Of a stretch of DNA of 64,000 bases, positions 55,356 through 63,882 are shown piece by piece (positions within the stretch are counted from its first letter, which is position 1; every line of letters begins with the position of its first letter). Source of the stretch: Streptomyces sp. NBC_00250 (GTDB taxonomy: Bacteria; Actinomycetota; Actinomycetes; Streptomycetales; Streptomycetaceae); the NCBI RefSeq assembly GCF_036192275.1, contig NZ_CP108088.1:4589501-4653500 (forward strand). Direction: 5' to 3'. Position numbers and translations under genes: made by a program. Under the pieces are notes generated by a model. That model saw only the letters and a list, made by a program, of their open reading frames with translations, did not search any database and was not told the origin of the DNA.

Positions 55356-56650
55356 TCGGCGGCCGCCGAAGCCAGCTCGGCAAGGAAGTCGTGGCGGATG
55401 CGCTCCGCGGGGACCCCCGCTCCCCGCAGCGCGTCCACCCCGCGACGGACCATGCCGAGCGGCCCCGAGAGATAGGCGTCGCGTTCGCTCCAGGGGCCGT
55501 AGCGGCAGACGGCCTCCGGGAGCCGGCCCTCCTCCTCGGTGACCGGGTGGACGGAGAGCCAGGGGAAGGTCTTCTGGAGCCGCATCATCGTGTCGATGTC
55601 ATAGAGGTCGTGGCCGCTGCGGGCCCCGTAGAAGACATCGACCGGACGCCGGTCCCCGTGCTCGGCGACGTCCTCCACCAGGGCCTTGATCGGCGCTATC
55701 CCGGTGCCACCGCCCACGCAGAGCAGGCCGGTGTCCGTGGCGTGGTCGACGGTCATGGAGCCCGCCGGCGGCCCCAGGCGCAGTACGTCTCCGGGGCGGG
55801 CCCGATGGACCAGCGCGTTGGACACCCAACCGGCCGGAACCGCCTTCACGTGCAGGGAGAGCAGCCCGTCGGGCCGGGGCGCCGAAGCGAAGGAGTAGTG
55901 GCGCCATATCCGTGGCCACCACGGGGTCTCCAGCGTCGTGTACTGCCCCGCGAGAAAGGGGTACGGCTGGTCGGGCCGGAGCGTGACGACGGCGATGTCC
56001 GGGGTGCGCAGATCGTGGGAGACCACCTCGGCCTGCCACCAGGCGGGCGCCGACCGCTCGTCCTCCGCCGCCGCGTCGATCATGATCTGGGAGATCGTCG
56101 TGTACGTACGGACCCAGGCCGCCTGGGTCTCCTCGTCCCAGGTCGTCGTCGCGTACCGCACGAGCGCGCCGATCAGGGCCTCGCCGACGGCCGGGTAGTG
56201 GGCGGAGTGGGTGCCGTACTTGCGGTGCCCCCTGCCGAGGTTCTGCAGGTAGGCGGTGAGCACCGGGACGTCGTCCATCTGCTCCGCCGCGGTGAGGAGC
56301 GCCTTCAGGAGCCGGTCCCGCTGGGTGTCCATGGCCACGGGGAACATCTCGCGCAGCTCGGGGTTGCGAATGAAGAGCAGGGCATAGAAGTACGAGGTCA
56401 CCCGGTCGGCGACCGGGGCGATCTCCGCCAGGGTGCGGCGGACGAGCACCGCGTCCGCGGAGGCCTCCCCGGGTATTCGGGGCTCGTTCCCGTCCCCCGC
56501 CCGGCCCTCCTGACCGCCAACCGCAGGGGAGCCCTCATCCTCTGCCGAGGACCCCTGACCGTCCCCCGCCACGGCTGCGTACCTGTGCGTCGCCCCGGGC
56601 TCGCGGCCGTCCGCGTCGTCCGCCGCCCTCGTGCTGGTCGGAGCATCCAT
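55298..56650 (-). CDS. Flavohaemoglobin-like globin/reductase fusion
   Basis: A 450-residue protein. A disordered 70-residue N-terminus precedes a globin domain (about 75-205) with B10-type Tyr in VTSYFYALLF and a proximal-His candidate in GRGHRKYG. A ferredoxin-reductase-like part follows, with the FAD motif RHYSFASAP and the NAD motif GGGTGIAPIKAL. Flavohaemoglobins oxidise nitric oxide to nitrate; the role here is inferred. The C-terminus runs about 15-20 residues beyond the usual end and overlaps the Nudix gene by 58 bases. ATG 56650 or 56653 is preceded by GAGG. Confidence 0.88.
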   Translation of the reverse strand: MDAPTSTRAADDADGREPGATHRYAAVAGDGQGSSAEDEGSPAVGGQEGRAGDGNEPRIPGEASADAVLVRRTLAEIAPVADRVTSYFYALLFIRNPELREMFPVAMDTQRDRLLKALLTAAEQMDDVPVLTAYLQNLGRGHRKYGTHSAHYPAVGEALIGALVRYATTTWDEETQAAWVRTYTTISQIMIDAAAEDERSAPAWWQAEVVSHDLRTPDIAVVTLRPDQPYPFLAGQYTTLETPWWPRIWRHYSFASAPRPDGLLSLHVKAVPAGWVSNALVHRARPGDVLRLGPPAGSMTVDHATDTGLLCVGGGTGIAPIKALVEDVAEHGDRRPVDVFYGARSGHDLYDIDTMMRLQKTFPWLSVHPVTEEEGRLPEAVCRYGPWSERDAYLSGPLGMVRRGVDALRGAGVPAERIRHDFLAELASAAADQPRSGACIARTPSMLPSR

Positions 56651-56759
56651 CATGTGCCTCGCCCTCGCGCTGGCCGGCTTCCGTGGTCGCAGCATGACCC
56701 TCCCGAACGCCGCTTCGGACGGAAAGCGGAGTTCTCGGGCCATAGGGCAGGGTTTCTGA

Positions 56760-57440
56760 CTAAGCTGCGCTGTTTCGGACCAGGGCGTAGGCCTCGCGCA
56801 GATCCCCGCCGGCGTAGCTGTGACGGGAGAGCCCGGCAAGATGGTGGTCCGCGTTCACGGCCACGGTCTCCGGCACGATCGCGAAGAGTTCCGCGTCGGA
56901 CATCGAGTCCCCGTAGGCGACGCAGTCGGCCGGATCCACCCCGTACTCCGCGCAGAGTTTCCGTGCGATCCGCACCTTCGCGCTCGCGTCGAGGATGCCG
57001 GGCCGGTGGATCGGCTCGGTGAAGGGGACGGCCGGCCAGCGCGAGCCGTGTGCCGCGTCGACGCCCCAGTCGAGAAGACGCTCGACGAAGAAGTCCGGAG
57101 AGAGGGAGATGACCGCACAGCGGTCGCCCCGGTCCCGGATGTCGGCCCAGACCTCGCGGATGCCCGCCAGCCAGGGCGCCCCTTCGAAGGCGGCCGCGAC
57201 CTGGTCCGGAGTGAGCGCGAACCACAGCTCGCGGGCCCGGACGGCGAACTCGTCCGGGGTGAGCCCCTGGAGGAAGCCCTCCTCAAGGGCTGCGATCTCG
57301 TCGACGAGACCCAGCTGCCGGGAGATCTCCACGGCGGCGGCCGATCCGCGGATCAGGGTGCCGTCGAGGTCGAAGAGGTGCAGTCGTCGAGTGCGAGGTT
57401 TCACGTGAAACATCGTCCCCATGCCACGACGTGGAATCAA
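56760..57440 (-). CDS. HAD-superfamily phosphatase (SerB-like)
   Basis: A class I HAD phosphatase of up to 226 residues. Motif I is HLFDLDGTLIRG, motif II lies in AVISLSPDFF, and motif IV in VAYGDSMSDAELF, a SerB-like pattern acting on small phosphomonoesters. The start is ambiguous. TTG 57440 has GGGAGGAG immediately upstream. ATG 57413 reads MFHVKP and lies over a parS site, and GTG 57404 is a third choice. The motif order and length fit any of these. Confidence 0.85.
   Translation of the reverse strand: MIPRRGMGTMFHVKPRTRRLHLFDLDGTLIRGSAAAVEISRQLGLVDEIAALEEGFLQGLTPDEFAVRARELWFALTPDQVAAAFEGAPWLAGIREVWADIRDRGDRCAVISLSPDFFVERLLDWGVDAAHGSRWPAVPFTEPIHRPGILDASAKVRIARKLCAEYGVDPADCVAYGDSMSDAELFAIVPETVAVNADHHLAGLSRHSYAGGDLREAYALVRNSAA
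57398..57411. other. parS site over the HAD gene start
   Basis: GTTTCACGTGAAAC, a perfect parS palindrome, covers the ATG TTT CAC GTG AAA codons of the HAD gene. It is the same placement and reading frame as the site on cydCD. Confidence 0.9.
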
Positions 57441-57532
57441 CGTCTCCTCCCGGCCAAGGGTCGCGCATTCGTATCGGCCAGATCCGCTAAACCGGTGGAC
57501 GGAAGATCACCGCGTCGGTCAGCCTGAAAGGC

Positions 57533-58396
57533 ATGCCGACCTCCCCCTCCCCGCTCGCTCAGCTCCCCGTCCGGCGCCTCGGCTCCGACGACCTCCTCGC
57601 CTGCGCCGACCTCTCCGAGAACCGGAACTGGCCGCGCGAGGAACACAAGTGGGGGCTGCTGCTCGCCGCGGGCACCGGCTACGGAATCGACGACCCGTCC
57701 GGCCCGGGGCTGGCGGCCTGCAGCGTGGTCACCTCGTACGGCCCGGGGCTCGCCGCGATCGGCATGGTCCTCGTCGCCGAGCGGTACGCGCGCCAAGGGG
57801 TGGGACGCCGGCTCATGCAGCACGTCCTGGCGGAGGCGGGGGACACCGCGCTCACCCTGCACGCCACGCCGAACGGGCAGCCCCTGTACGAGCAGCTCGG
57901 CTTCGTCCAGACGAGCCGGGCGGAGATGGTGCGCGGGCGCTTCACCTTCACCACGCCCGCTCCGGCCGTTCCGGTCCGCGCGGCGACGGCGGAGGACCTC
58001 CAGGCGATCCTGCGCCTGGACCAGGAGGTCTTCGGCCTCGACCGCACGCACATCATCACGCGGCTCCCCGCGTTCGCGGACCACCTCCGGGTCGCGGAGG
58101 AGGACGGCGAGATCACGGGCTTCGGAGCGATCTGGCCCAACATGGACACGCATGTCGTCGGACCGCTGATCGCCCGGGACCCGGCCACGGCCCAGGCCCT
58201 GATCGCCTCACTGGCGGCGGCCACCGACCGCCCCCTGCGTACGGACATCGACGTGCGTCACACGGCTCTGCTGAGCTGGGTGAAGGAGAACGGCCTCGAC
58301 TCGATCATGTCCAACGCGGTGATGGTCCGCTCCCTCCCGGACCTCCCCGGCGACTGGCGCCGCCGTTTCGCCCCCCTGACGGTCGCGGCCGGATAA
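57533..58396 (+). CDS. GNAT acetyltransferase, two-domain
   Basis: A 287-residue protein with two GNAT folds. The N-terminal domain carries the acetyl-CoA loop in ERYARQGVGRRLMQHVL (RxxGxG/A type). The second (about 145-280) is more diverged. Substrate unknown. Codon use is normal. It is followed by a run of 14-base CTCGG-type repeats. No ribosome site was certain upstream; AAAGG ends a few bases before the ATG. Confidence 0.85.
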   Translation: MPTSPSPLAQLPVRRLGSDDLLACADLSENRNWPREEHKWGLLLAAGTGYGIDDPSGPGLAACSVVTSYGPGLAAIGMVLVAERYARQGVGRRLMQHVLAEAGDTALTLHATPNGQPLYEQLGFVQTSRAEMVRGRFTFTTPAPAVPVRAATAEDLQAILRLDQEVFGLDRTHIITRLPAFADHLRVAEEDGEITGFGAIWPNMDTHVVGPLIARDPATAQALIASLAAATDRPLRTDIDVRHTALLSWVKENGLDSIMSNAVMVRSLPDLPGDWRRRFAPLTVAAG

Positions 58397-58520
58397 GCCC
58401 TCGGCTTCCGGGCCTCGGATCTCGGCTTCCGCACGTCGTCTCCCGCACCTCGGCTCCCGGGCCTCGGCTCCCGGGCCTCGGCTCCTGGCTCGCGGCCCTC
58501 GGCCCTCGGCCCTCGGCAGA
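58397..58520. repeat. 14-bp tandem repeat after GNAT gene
   Basis: CCTCGGCTCCCGGG and close variants follow one another from just after the stop to 58520 (for example CCTCGGCTTCCGGG, then CCTCGGCTCCCGGG three times, then shorter CCTCGGC units). It is the most regular of the post-stop arrays that do not contain the stop. Confidence 0.85.
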
Positions 58521-58532
58521 TTACTTGCAGAC

Positions 58533-58546
58533 GCGCATTATTGCGC
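58533..58546. promoter_or_regulatory. Operator-like palindrome upstream of MarR gene
   Basis: GCGCA-TTAT-TGCGC lies about 60 bases before the MarR gene start. It could be its autoregulatory operator, with a -10-like TACCCT at 58556-58561. Confidence 0.45.
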
Positions 58547-58606
58547 CGCATCGTCTACCCTGGGTCGAGAGCCGCTCCGGTGCCGAGGAGAGACCGAGGA
58601 GAGACC

Positions 58607-59065
58607 ATGACCGCGACCGACCCCGCACTCACCGCGCTCTCCCAGCGTTGGTGCGCCCTCTCCCTGCTGCACGGCAGGATCGAGTCGCACATCGAGCGCG
58701 CCCTGGAGTCCCGGCACGGGCTGAGCGTGCGGGAGTACTCGCTGCTCGACGTCCTCAGCCGCCAGCACAGCGGACCGGGCGGCCACCTCCAGATGAAGCA
58801 GGTCGCCGACGCGGTCGTGCTCAGCCAGAGCGCCACCACCCGACTGGTCACCCGGCTGGAAGACCGCGGCCTGCTCACCCGGTACCTCTGCGCCACCGAC
58901 CGGCGCGGCATCTACACCGATGTCACCGAGCCCGGCCTGAAGCTTCTGGCAGAAGCTCGCCCCACCAACGACAGCGCCCTGCGCGAGGCCCTCGACGAGG
59001 CCGCGAAGAACCCGGAGCTGGCCCCGCTGGTCCAGGTCGTGGAGGGCGTGAGCGTTCCCGCGTAA
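58607..59065 (+). CDS. MarR-family transcription regulator
   Basis: A 152-residue MarR protein. The winged helix-turn-helix has QMKQVADAVVLSQSATTRLV and the wing after LEDRGLLTRYLCATDRRG. The dimer helices are at both ends. The ribosome site lies in a tandem duplication of CGAGGAGAGAC, so two Shine-Dalgarno copies precede ATG 58607. It stands alone; a GNAT gene follows within 53 bases. Confidence 0.92.
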   Translation: MTATDPALTALSQRWCALSLLHGRIESHIERALESRHGLSVREYSLLDVLSRQHSGPGGHLQMKQVADAVVLSQSATTRLVTRLEDRGLLTRYLCATDRRGIYTDVTEPGLKLLAEARPTNDSALREALDEAAKNPELAPLVQVVEGVSVPA

Positions 59066-59117
59066 GCGTTGCCGCGCGACGAGATGGCGGAGGTGAGCCC
59101 GGCGTACGCTGCGGGGC

Positions 59118-59570
59118 ATGAGCGATCTTGAGATACGCCCCGCCACCGCGGAGGACCTCGAAGCCATCGTCGCGATGCTCGCCGACGACCCCCTGGGCGC
59201 GCAGCGCGAATCCCCGGACGACCTCGTTCCGTACCTCGCCGCCTTCGATCGGCTCGCGAGCGACCCGCACCAGAACGTCGTCGTGGCCGTCCGCGGAGAC
59301 AAGGTCGTCGGCACCCTCCAGCTGACGATCATCCCCGGGCTCTCCCGCCGGGGCGCCACCCGCTCCATCATCGAGGGCGTCCGCATCCACGCCGAGGAAC
59401 GCGGCAGTGGCCTGGGGACGCTGCTCATCGAGTGGGCCGTCGAGGAATCCGGACGACTGGGCTGCCACCTCGTCCAGCTGACCTCCGACGCCACCCGGAC
59501 CGACGCACACCGCTTCTACGAGCGCCTGGGCTTCGAGGCCTCCCACGTGGGCTTCAAGAAGCCCCTCTGA
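59118..59570 (+). CDS. GNAT acetyltransferase
   Basis: A 150-residue single-domain GNAT. The acetyl-CoA loop reads EERGSGLGTLLIEWA, and the C-terminal part is HRFYERLGFEASH. Substrate unknown. TACGCT lies seven bases before ATG 59118 without a ribosome site, suggesting a leaderless transcript. A terminator and a parS site follow. Confidence 0.92.
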   Translation: MSDLEIRPATAEDLEAIVAMLADDPLGAQRESPDDLVPYLAAFDRLASDPHQNVVVAVRGDKVVGTLQLTIIPGLSRRGATRSIIEGVRIHAEERGSGLGTLLIEWAVEESGRLGCHLVQLTSDATRTDAHRFYERLGFEASHVGFKKPL

Positions 59571-59590
59571 GACGGGCGAGCACGAGAGCA

Positions 59591-59617
59591 GCGCACCGGG
59601 ACATCGTCCCGGTGCGC
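59591..59617. terminator. Perfect terminator hairpin
   Basis: GCGCACCGGGAC pairs perfectly with GTCCCGGTGCGC around the loop ATC, then TGTTT follows. It separates the GNAT gene from the converging serine hydrolase. Confidence 0.9.
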
Positions 59618-59618
59618 T

Positions 59619-59632
59619 GTTTCACGTGAAAC
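59619..59632. other. Intergenic parS site
   Basis: GTTTCACGTGAAAC starts two bases after the terminator stem. It is the third perfect copy in the window and the only one outside a start codon. Confidence 0.9.
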
Positions 59633-59645
59633 ACCGCAGAACGGC

Positions 59646-61028
59646 TCAGAGGCCACGCCAGCCCGCCTCATCCACACCGCCCGGCACCGCGTCCGCCGGC
59701 GCGTACGGCTCCCGGGTGAACACGAACGAGCCGAGGTCGAGATGGCTCACACTGCCGTCGGCGCGCCGCACCGCCCGGAGCGTCTCCCCCTCGTAGTAGC
59801 CGTTCAGCCCGACCCAGCCACCCTCGGGCAGCGCCCGGAAGCGAGCCCGCCGCCCGGCTCCCCGCAGGGGTTCGAGCACCACGCCCCGCTCGGGGCCGAG
59901 CCGGAGCCCGTAGGCGTAGGTACCCCAGTACCAGGGCCCCGTCAGAGCCAGCAGCTCCTCGTCGGCCTCGGCCTCGGGAAGCGGGCGCCAGGGCTCCGGG
60001 AACCTCGGCTCCGCCTCCGCCACGATCCGTACGAGATCGGCGGCCACGACCCCCGTCAGCGGCCCCGAGGTGGCGTTGGAGAGGGCGATCGCCGCCAGTC
60101 CGTCCTCCACGCTCACCCAGAGGGCCGCGACGAAGCCGGGGAGGGAGCCGGTGTGGCCGATCAGGGTGCGGCCGTCCTTGCGTACGAGCTGGAGACCCAG
60201 CCCGTAGCTCCCCTCCCAGTCCCCTTCGCCGGCCGCGGAGGCCGGAGCGCCCATCTCCTCCACGGAAGCCGCGGCGAGGACCCTCTCGTCACCCGCCGCG
60301 AGGAACGCGGCGAAGCGGGCGAGGTCCCCCGCCGTCGACCAGAGCTGCCCGGCCGGCGCCATCAGCCCGAGGTCCTCGGACGGCTCGGGCAACATCACAT
60401 CGGCCCAGGGATGCACCGCCCAGCCACCGGCGTGCGGGGCGACCGGATCGAGCGTCGTCCGGCTCATCCCCAGCGGCTCCAGGAGCTCGCGCCGCAGCGC
60501 CTCCTCCCAGGAGACTCCTCGCACCGCCTCGATCAACGAACCGAGCAGTGTGTAACCGGGGTTGGAGTAGTGGTGACGGCGCCCCGGCGACCGGAGGAAG
60601 GGCCGCTCCCCCAGAACGTCGGCGAGCTCCGGCCGCAGCGCGGCGGACGAGCGCTCCCACCACTGGCCGGGCGTCTCGGCCGCGAGCCCCCCGCTGTGCC
60701 CGAGGAGTTGGGCGATCGTCACCTCCCCGACGCCGGTCCCCTTGAGGTGCCGCTCCAACGAGTCGTCGAGACCGAGGAGTCCCTCGTCCCGCAGCCGCAT
60801 CACCAGCACGGCGGTGAACACCTTGGTGATCGACCCGATCCTGAACTGCGTGTCGGCGTCCGGCGCGTGCCCGTCCACGCAACTGCGCGAACCGCTCCAC
60901 ACCAACGCTCCGTCACGCACGACCGCCCCCACGAAGGACGGCGCCCGCCCCTCGGACTGGGCGACCGCGACACGATGCAGCAGAGCCCGCTCGGTACCGG
61001 GCAACAGGGATTCGAAAGATGTAGTCAT
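59646..61028 (-). CDS. Beta-lactamase-fold serine hydrolase
   Basis: A 460-residue protein of the class C beta-lactamase/penicillin-binding-like family. The active-site set is SITK (about residue 67), YSNPGY (YxN) and HTGSLPG (third motif). A C-terminal beta domain (about 320-460) follows. No signal peptide is visible, so it is probably cytoplasmic and an esterase or peptidase; resistance is not implied. ATG 61028 is favoured over 61037, which lacks spacing for a site. A broken MarR gene lies 43 bases upstream on the same strand. Confidence 0.9.
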   Translation of the reverse strand: MTTSFESLLPGTERALLHRVAVAQSEGRAPSFVGAVVRDGALVWSGSRSCVDGHAPDADTQFRIGSITKVFTAVLVMRLRDEGLLGLDDSLERHLKGTGVGEVTIAQLLGHSGGLAAETPGQWWERSSAALRPELADVLGERPFLRSPGRRHHYSNPGYTLLGSLIEAVRGVSWEEALRRELLEPLGMSRTTLDPVAPHAGGWAVHPWADVMLPEPSEDLGLMAPAGQLWSTAGDLARFAAFLAAGDERVLAAASVEEMGAPASAAGEGDWEGSYGLGLQLVRKDGRTLIGHTGSLPGFVAALWVSVEDGLAAIALSNATSGPLTGVVAADLVRIVAEAEPRFPEPWRPLPEAEADEELLALTGPWYWGTYAYGLRLGPERGVVLEPLRGAGRRARFRALPEGGWVGLNGYYEGETLRAVRRADGSVSHLDLGSFVFTREPYAPADAVPGGVDEAGWRGL

Positions 61029-61070
61029 GAGACCCATCCAACGTGAACTTCCCCCGTGGCGGCTTCCCGA

Positions 61071-61313
61071 TTACCGGTGCGCCGCGATGGTCTCCTCGAT
61101 GCCGACGAGGGCGGCGAGCTGCTCCCGGGAGAGCAGCGAGGCGAAATGCCGGTGGACGGAAGCCAGATGGGCGGAGGTCGCACCGTCGTATGCCGCACGC
61201 CCGGCGGGGGTCGGCAGGACGTCGTCGCCGCGGCCGTCCCGCTCGCGCGGTTCGCGCGCGACGAGGCCGCGCCCCTCCGTGCGACCGAGGTGCCGCGACA
61301 GGCGGCTTTGCGC
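61071..61313 (-). pseudogene. MarR-family regulator, 5' part missing
   Basis: The frame ends at TAA 61071-61073. Read back, it gives a clear MarR C-terminal half: AQSRLSRHLGRTEGRGLVAR (recognition helix and wing), DGRGDDVLPTPAGRAAY and a last helix LLSREQLAALVGIEE. Upstream of about 61313 the homology stops; the expected 60-70 N-terminal residues and the first helices are gone, replaced by the leader of the alpha/beta hydrolase gene. It is probably a relic of a gene that stood before the serine hydrolase. Confidence 0.75.
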
Positions 61314-61363
61314 CCAGCATCTTCGATACAGGCAACGAGAGCGACCGGAAGGCGGCAGCACCC

Positions 61364-62221
61364 ATGCGAGGCACCGAACACTTCATCCGTACCAACGGCG
61401 TCGAACTGTGCACCGAGACCTTCGGTGACCCCGCCGACGCGCCCCTCCTGCTCATCCACGGCGCGGGTCACTCGATGCTCGCCTGGAACGAGGAGTTCGT
61501 CCGTCGCCTCGCGACCGGCGGCAGGTACGTGATCCGCTACGACAGCCGGGACGCGGGCCGGTCCACGGGATATCCCGCGGGCGAGCCGCCGTACGATCTG
61601 CGCGCTCTCGTCGCCGACGCCGCCGGGCTGCTCGACGCGCTCCACCTTCGGTCCGCGGAGATCGTCGGCATGTCCCAGGGCGCGGCCGTCGCCCAGCTGC
61701 TCGCCCTCGACCACCCGGACCGGGTCGCCGCACTCGCCCTCGCTTCCTCGACCCCCGGAGGGCCGGGCCACGAACAGCCCGACCTGCCGCCGATGTCCGA
61801 GGCCCTGCGGGCGGTCTTCACCGAGGACGCGCCGGTGCCCGACTGGGACGACCGAGCCGCCGTCGTCGACTATCTCGTCGAGGGCGAGCGCCCCTTCGCC
61901 GCTCCCTCACGCCCGTTCGACACCGACGCCCTGCGCGCCTGGGCCGCGCGGGTCGCCGACCACGCGCGCGACATCGCCGCGCAGGTCACCAACCCCTTCA
62001 TGATCGATGCCGGAGCGCCCTGGCGGGATCGCCTCGGCGCGATCACGGCACCGACACTCGTCCTGCACGGCACCGAGGACCCGCTGTTCCCGCTGGAACA
62101 CGGGCGGGCGCTCGCCGCCGAGGTCCCCGGCGCCGGCTTCCTCGCCATGGAGCGGACCGGCCACGAGGTGTTCCCCCGCGAGGTCTGGGACGTGGTCGTT
62201 CCCGCGCTCCTCCGGCTGTAG
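61364..62221 (+). CDS. Alpha/beta hydrolase
   Basis: A 285-residue alpha/beta hydrolase. The nucleophile elbow is GMSQG with Ser, the oxyanion region is LIHGAGHS, and the catalytic His is in RTGHEVFPREVW. The acid is probably Asp in GTEDPLFP. It resembles small esterases and tetracenomycin-polyketide-type hydrolases. GGAAGG lies about 11 bases before ATG 61364. It is divergent from the MarR remnant that may once have controlled it. No gene is seen in the 150 bases after it. Confidence 0.9.
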   Translation: MRGTEHFIRTNGVELCTETFGDPADAPLLLIHGAGHSMLAWNEEFVRRLATGGRYVIRYDSRDAGRSTGYPAGEPPYDLRALVADAAGLLDALHLRSAEIVGMSQGAAVAQLLALDHPDRVAALALASSTPGGPGHEQPDLPPMSEALRAVFTEDAPVPDWDDRAAVVDYLVEGERPFAAPSRPFDTDALRAWAARVADHARDIAAQVTNPFMIDAGAPWRDRLGAITAPTLVLHGTEDPLFPLEHGRALAAEVPGAGFLAMERTGHEVFPREVWDVVVPALLRL

Positions 62222-62371
62222 GTTCTCCGGTTCGCTGCCCTCCGGGGACTCTGCGACCTGCCGTTCTTCCCTCTGGCTCAGACAGTTCCGGATCGGTTCG
62301 GTCTCAGCACCGTGTCAGTCGTGTCGGTTCCTCTGACGGTCCTCGGCATGGTTGCCCAGGGCGAGTGGGAT

Positions 62372-63208
62372 TCAGGCACGGAGGGCCTTCCGCAGGAGTT
62401 CGCCGAACTCTGCCGGGTGTGTGGTCAGTCCGGTGTGCCCGCCGGGGAAGTGCCGGAGTTCCATGCCAAGACGATCGGCAAGAAAAGCGGCCGGACGGTA
62501 GGGCAGCTCGCCGCGTGAGTCCTCGCCGCATGCGAGGACGAGCCGGTCCGACAGCGCCGCCATTCGGTGGATGTCCGGCGCGTAGGACATGAAACTCGGC
62601 ACGATGCGGCCGACGAAGTACGGCAGGTTCGCCATCGTCTGCTCGGCCCGCGCCGCCGCTTGGGGCGGAAGTTCGATCTCGGCCTCCGGCTCGGTGGCCT
62701 CACCGTCCTTCTTCAGCCCGGCGGCGAACTCGGCCATCGCCGGCATGAGCCCCTGCGTGCGGAAGGTCTCCTTCACACGGGCGATGAGCGCGCGATGCTC
62801 GGAGGCGTCCGGAAGGACCTCCACCAACGGGGGCTCGTGCGCCACGACGCGTGCGACGCGTTCGGGATGGGCGGTGAGCAAGTGCACTGCGACGATCGCG
62901 CCCGAGCTGGCGCCGAACACTCGGGCGGGCTCACGGGGCGACATCAGCTCCAGGATCCGGAACGCGTCGTCGGCGTGCTCGACCACGTGCTGCTCGGCGT
63001 CGGGATCGTCCAGCGTGCTGCGGGACATGCCGCGCGGGTCGTAGGTCGCGACGGTGTACTCCGTGGCCAGGCCGTCGGCGATGCCGTCGAAGGAGGCCGC
63101 GCCGCCCGTCCCGCCGGGGATCAGCAGCAGGAGCGGGCCCTGGCCGCGCACTTCGTAGTGCAGGGTCGCGCCGTTCACACGCAGGCTGCCCATGGTCGGG
63201 GCGGTCAT
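62372..63208 (-). CDS. Alpha/beta hydrolase
   Basis: A 278-residue alpha/beta hydrolase. The oxyanion region is LIPGGTGG, the nucleophile elbow GASSG, and the His lies in FPGGHTGLTTHP. Substrate unknown. Its ATG overlaps the TetR stop (ATGA, 63205-63208), so the two form an operon and the regulator probably controls it. Confidence 0.9.
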   Translation of the reverse strand: MTAPTMGSLRVNGATLHYEVRGQGPLLLLIPGGTGGAASFDGIADGLATEYTVATYDPRGMSRSTLDDPDAEQHVVEHADDAFRILELMSPREPARVFGASSGAIVAVHLLTAHPERVARVVAHEPPLVEVLPDASEHRALIARVKETFRTQGLMPAMAEFAAGLKKDGEATEPEAEIELPPQAAARAEQTMANLPYFVGRIVPSFMSYAPDIHRMAALSDRLVLACGEDSRGELPYRPAAFLADRLGMELRHFPGGHTGLTTHPAEFGELLRKALRA

Positions 63209-63798
63209 GAGGAATCTCCTTCTCGGGACGGGGGCCAGTGCTCCAGGAGGGTGTGCAGGGCGTCGAGCGCACGGACCCAGGACTGCTGCGGCGCACGCGC
63301 GTGCGCGAACCCGCCCGCGGCCTCCAAGGCGACGAAACCGTGGAACGTGCTGCGCAGCAGCCGGACCGCGTCGGTCAGGTCGGGCTCGGTCAGCCCGTAG
63401 CCGCGCAGCATGCCGTAGGTCAGTTCGACCGCACGCCGGGGTCCGGATGCCTTCGCGGCCAGCTCAGGGTCGATCCGGATCGGGGTCTGCGTCGCTGTGT
63501 ACCGGCCCGGGTGGGTGTGGGCGTACTCCCGCCAGGCGTTCGCAAAGGCGACCAGAGCGTCTCTGCCCGACCGGCCGGCGGTCGCCTCCGCGATGCGGAT
63601 GGTCTTCTCGTCCGCCGCCAGAAGCGCGATCCGTCCCCGCAGGTCCTCCAGGTTGCGGACGTGCGTGTAGAGGCTCGCGTCCTTCACGCCCAGCCGCCGC
63701 GCGACCTGCGACATGGTCACCTGGTCGAGTCCGACCTCGTCCGCCAGCTCGGCACCCGCGATCGTGACCCGCTCCGCCGTCAGCCCGGCACGCACCAT
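63205..63798 (-). CDS. TetR-family transcription regulator
   Basis: A 197-residue TetR-type regulator. The N-terminal helix-turn-helix is DQVTMSQVARRLGVKDASLY followed by THVRNLEDL; the C-terminal part (about 75-190) matches the WHG ligand-binding type (FHGFVALEAAGGF). AGGAGGGG lies just before the ATG. A large inverted repeat overlaps its promoter, so it is very likely autoregulated and controls the alpha/beta hydrolase behind it. Confidence 0.93.
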   Translation of the reverse strand: MVRAGLTAERVTIAGAELADEVGLDQVTMSQVARRLGVKDASLYTHVRNLEDLRGRIALLAADEKTIRIAEATAGRSGRDALVAFANAWREYAHTHPGRYTATQTPIRIDPELAAKASGPRRAVELTYGMLRGYGLTEPDLTDAVRLLRSTFHGFVALEAAGGFAHARAPQQSWVRALDALHTLLEHWPPSREGDSS

Positions 63799-63816
63799 GT
63801 GCCCCTCCTCACATCG

Positions 63817-63851
63817 CCTAGGACCCCTAGGTATAACCTAGAGGTCCTAGG
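63817..63851. promoter_or_regulatory. TetR operator over its own promoter
   Basis: CCTAGGACCCCTAGGT (63817) and ACCTAGAGGTCCTAGG (63836) form an inverted repeat with one mismatch and a three-base centre. On the minus strand TTGCTT (-35) and TTATAC (-10) are 16 bases apart, with the operator covering the -10 and most of the spacer. Confidence 0.85.
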
Positions 63852-63882
63852 GAAGCAAGGTGAGGCTCTACGGCCGGCGAGG

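Noticed and set aside
59646..61028. Antibiotic-resistance beta-lactamase
   Set aside because: The fold matches, but there is no signal peptide and the family is mostly esterases or peptidases.
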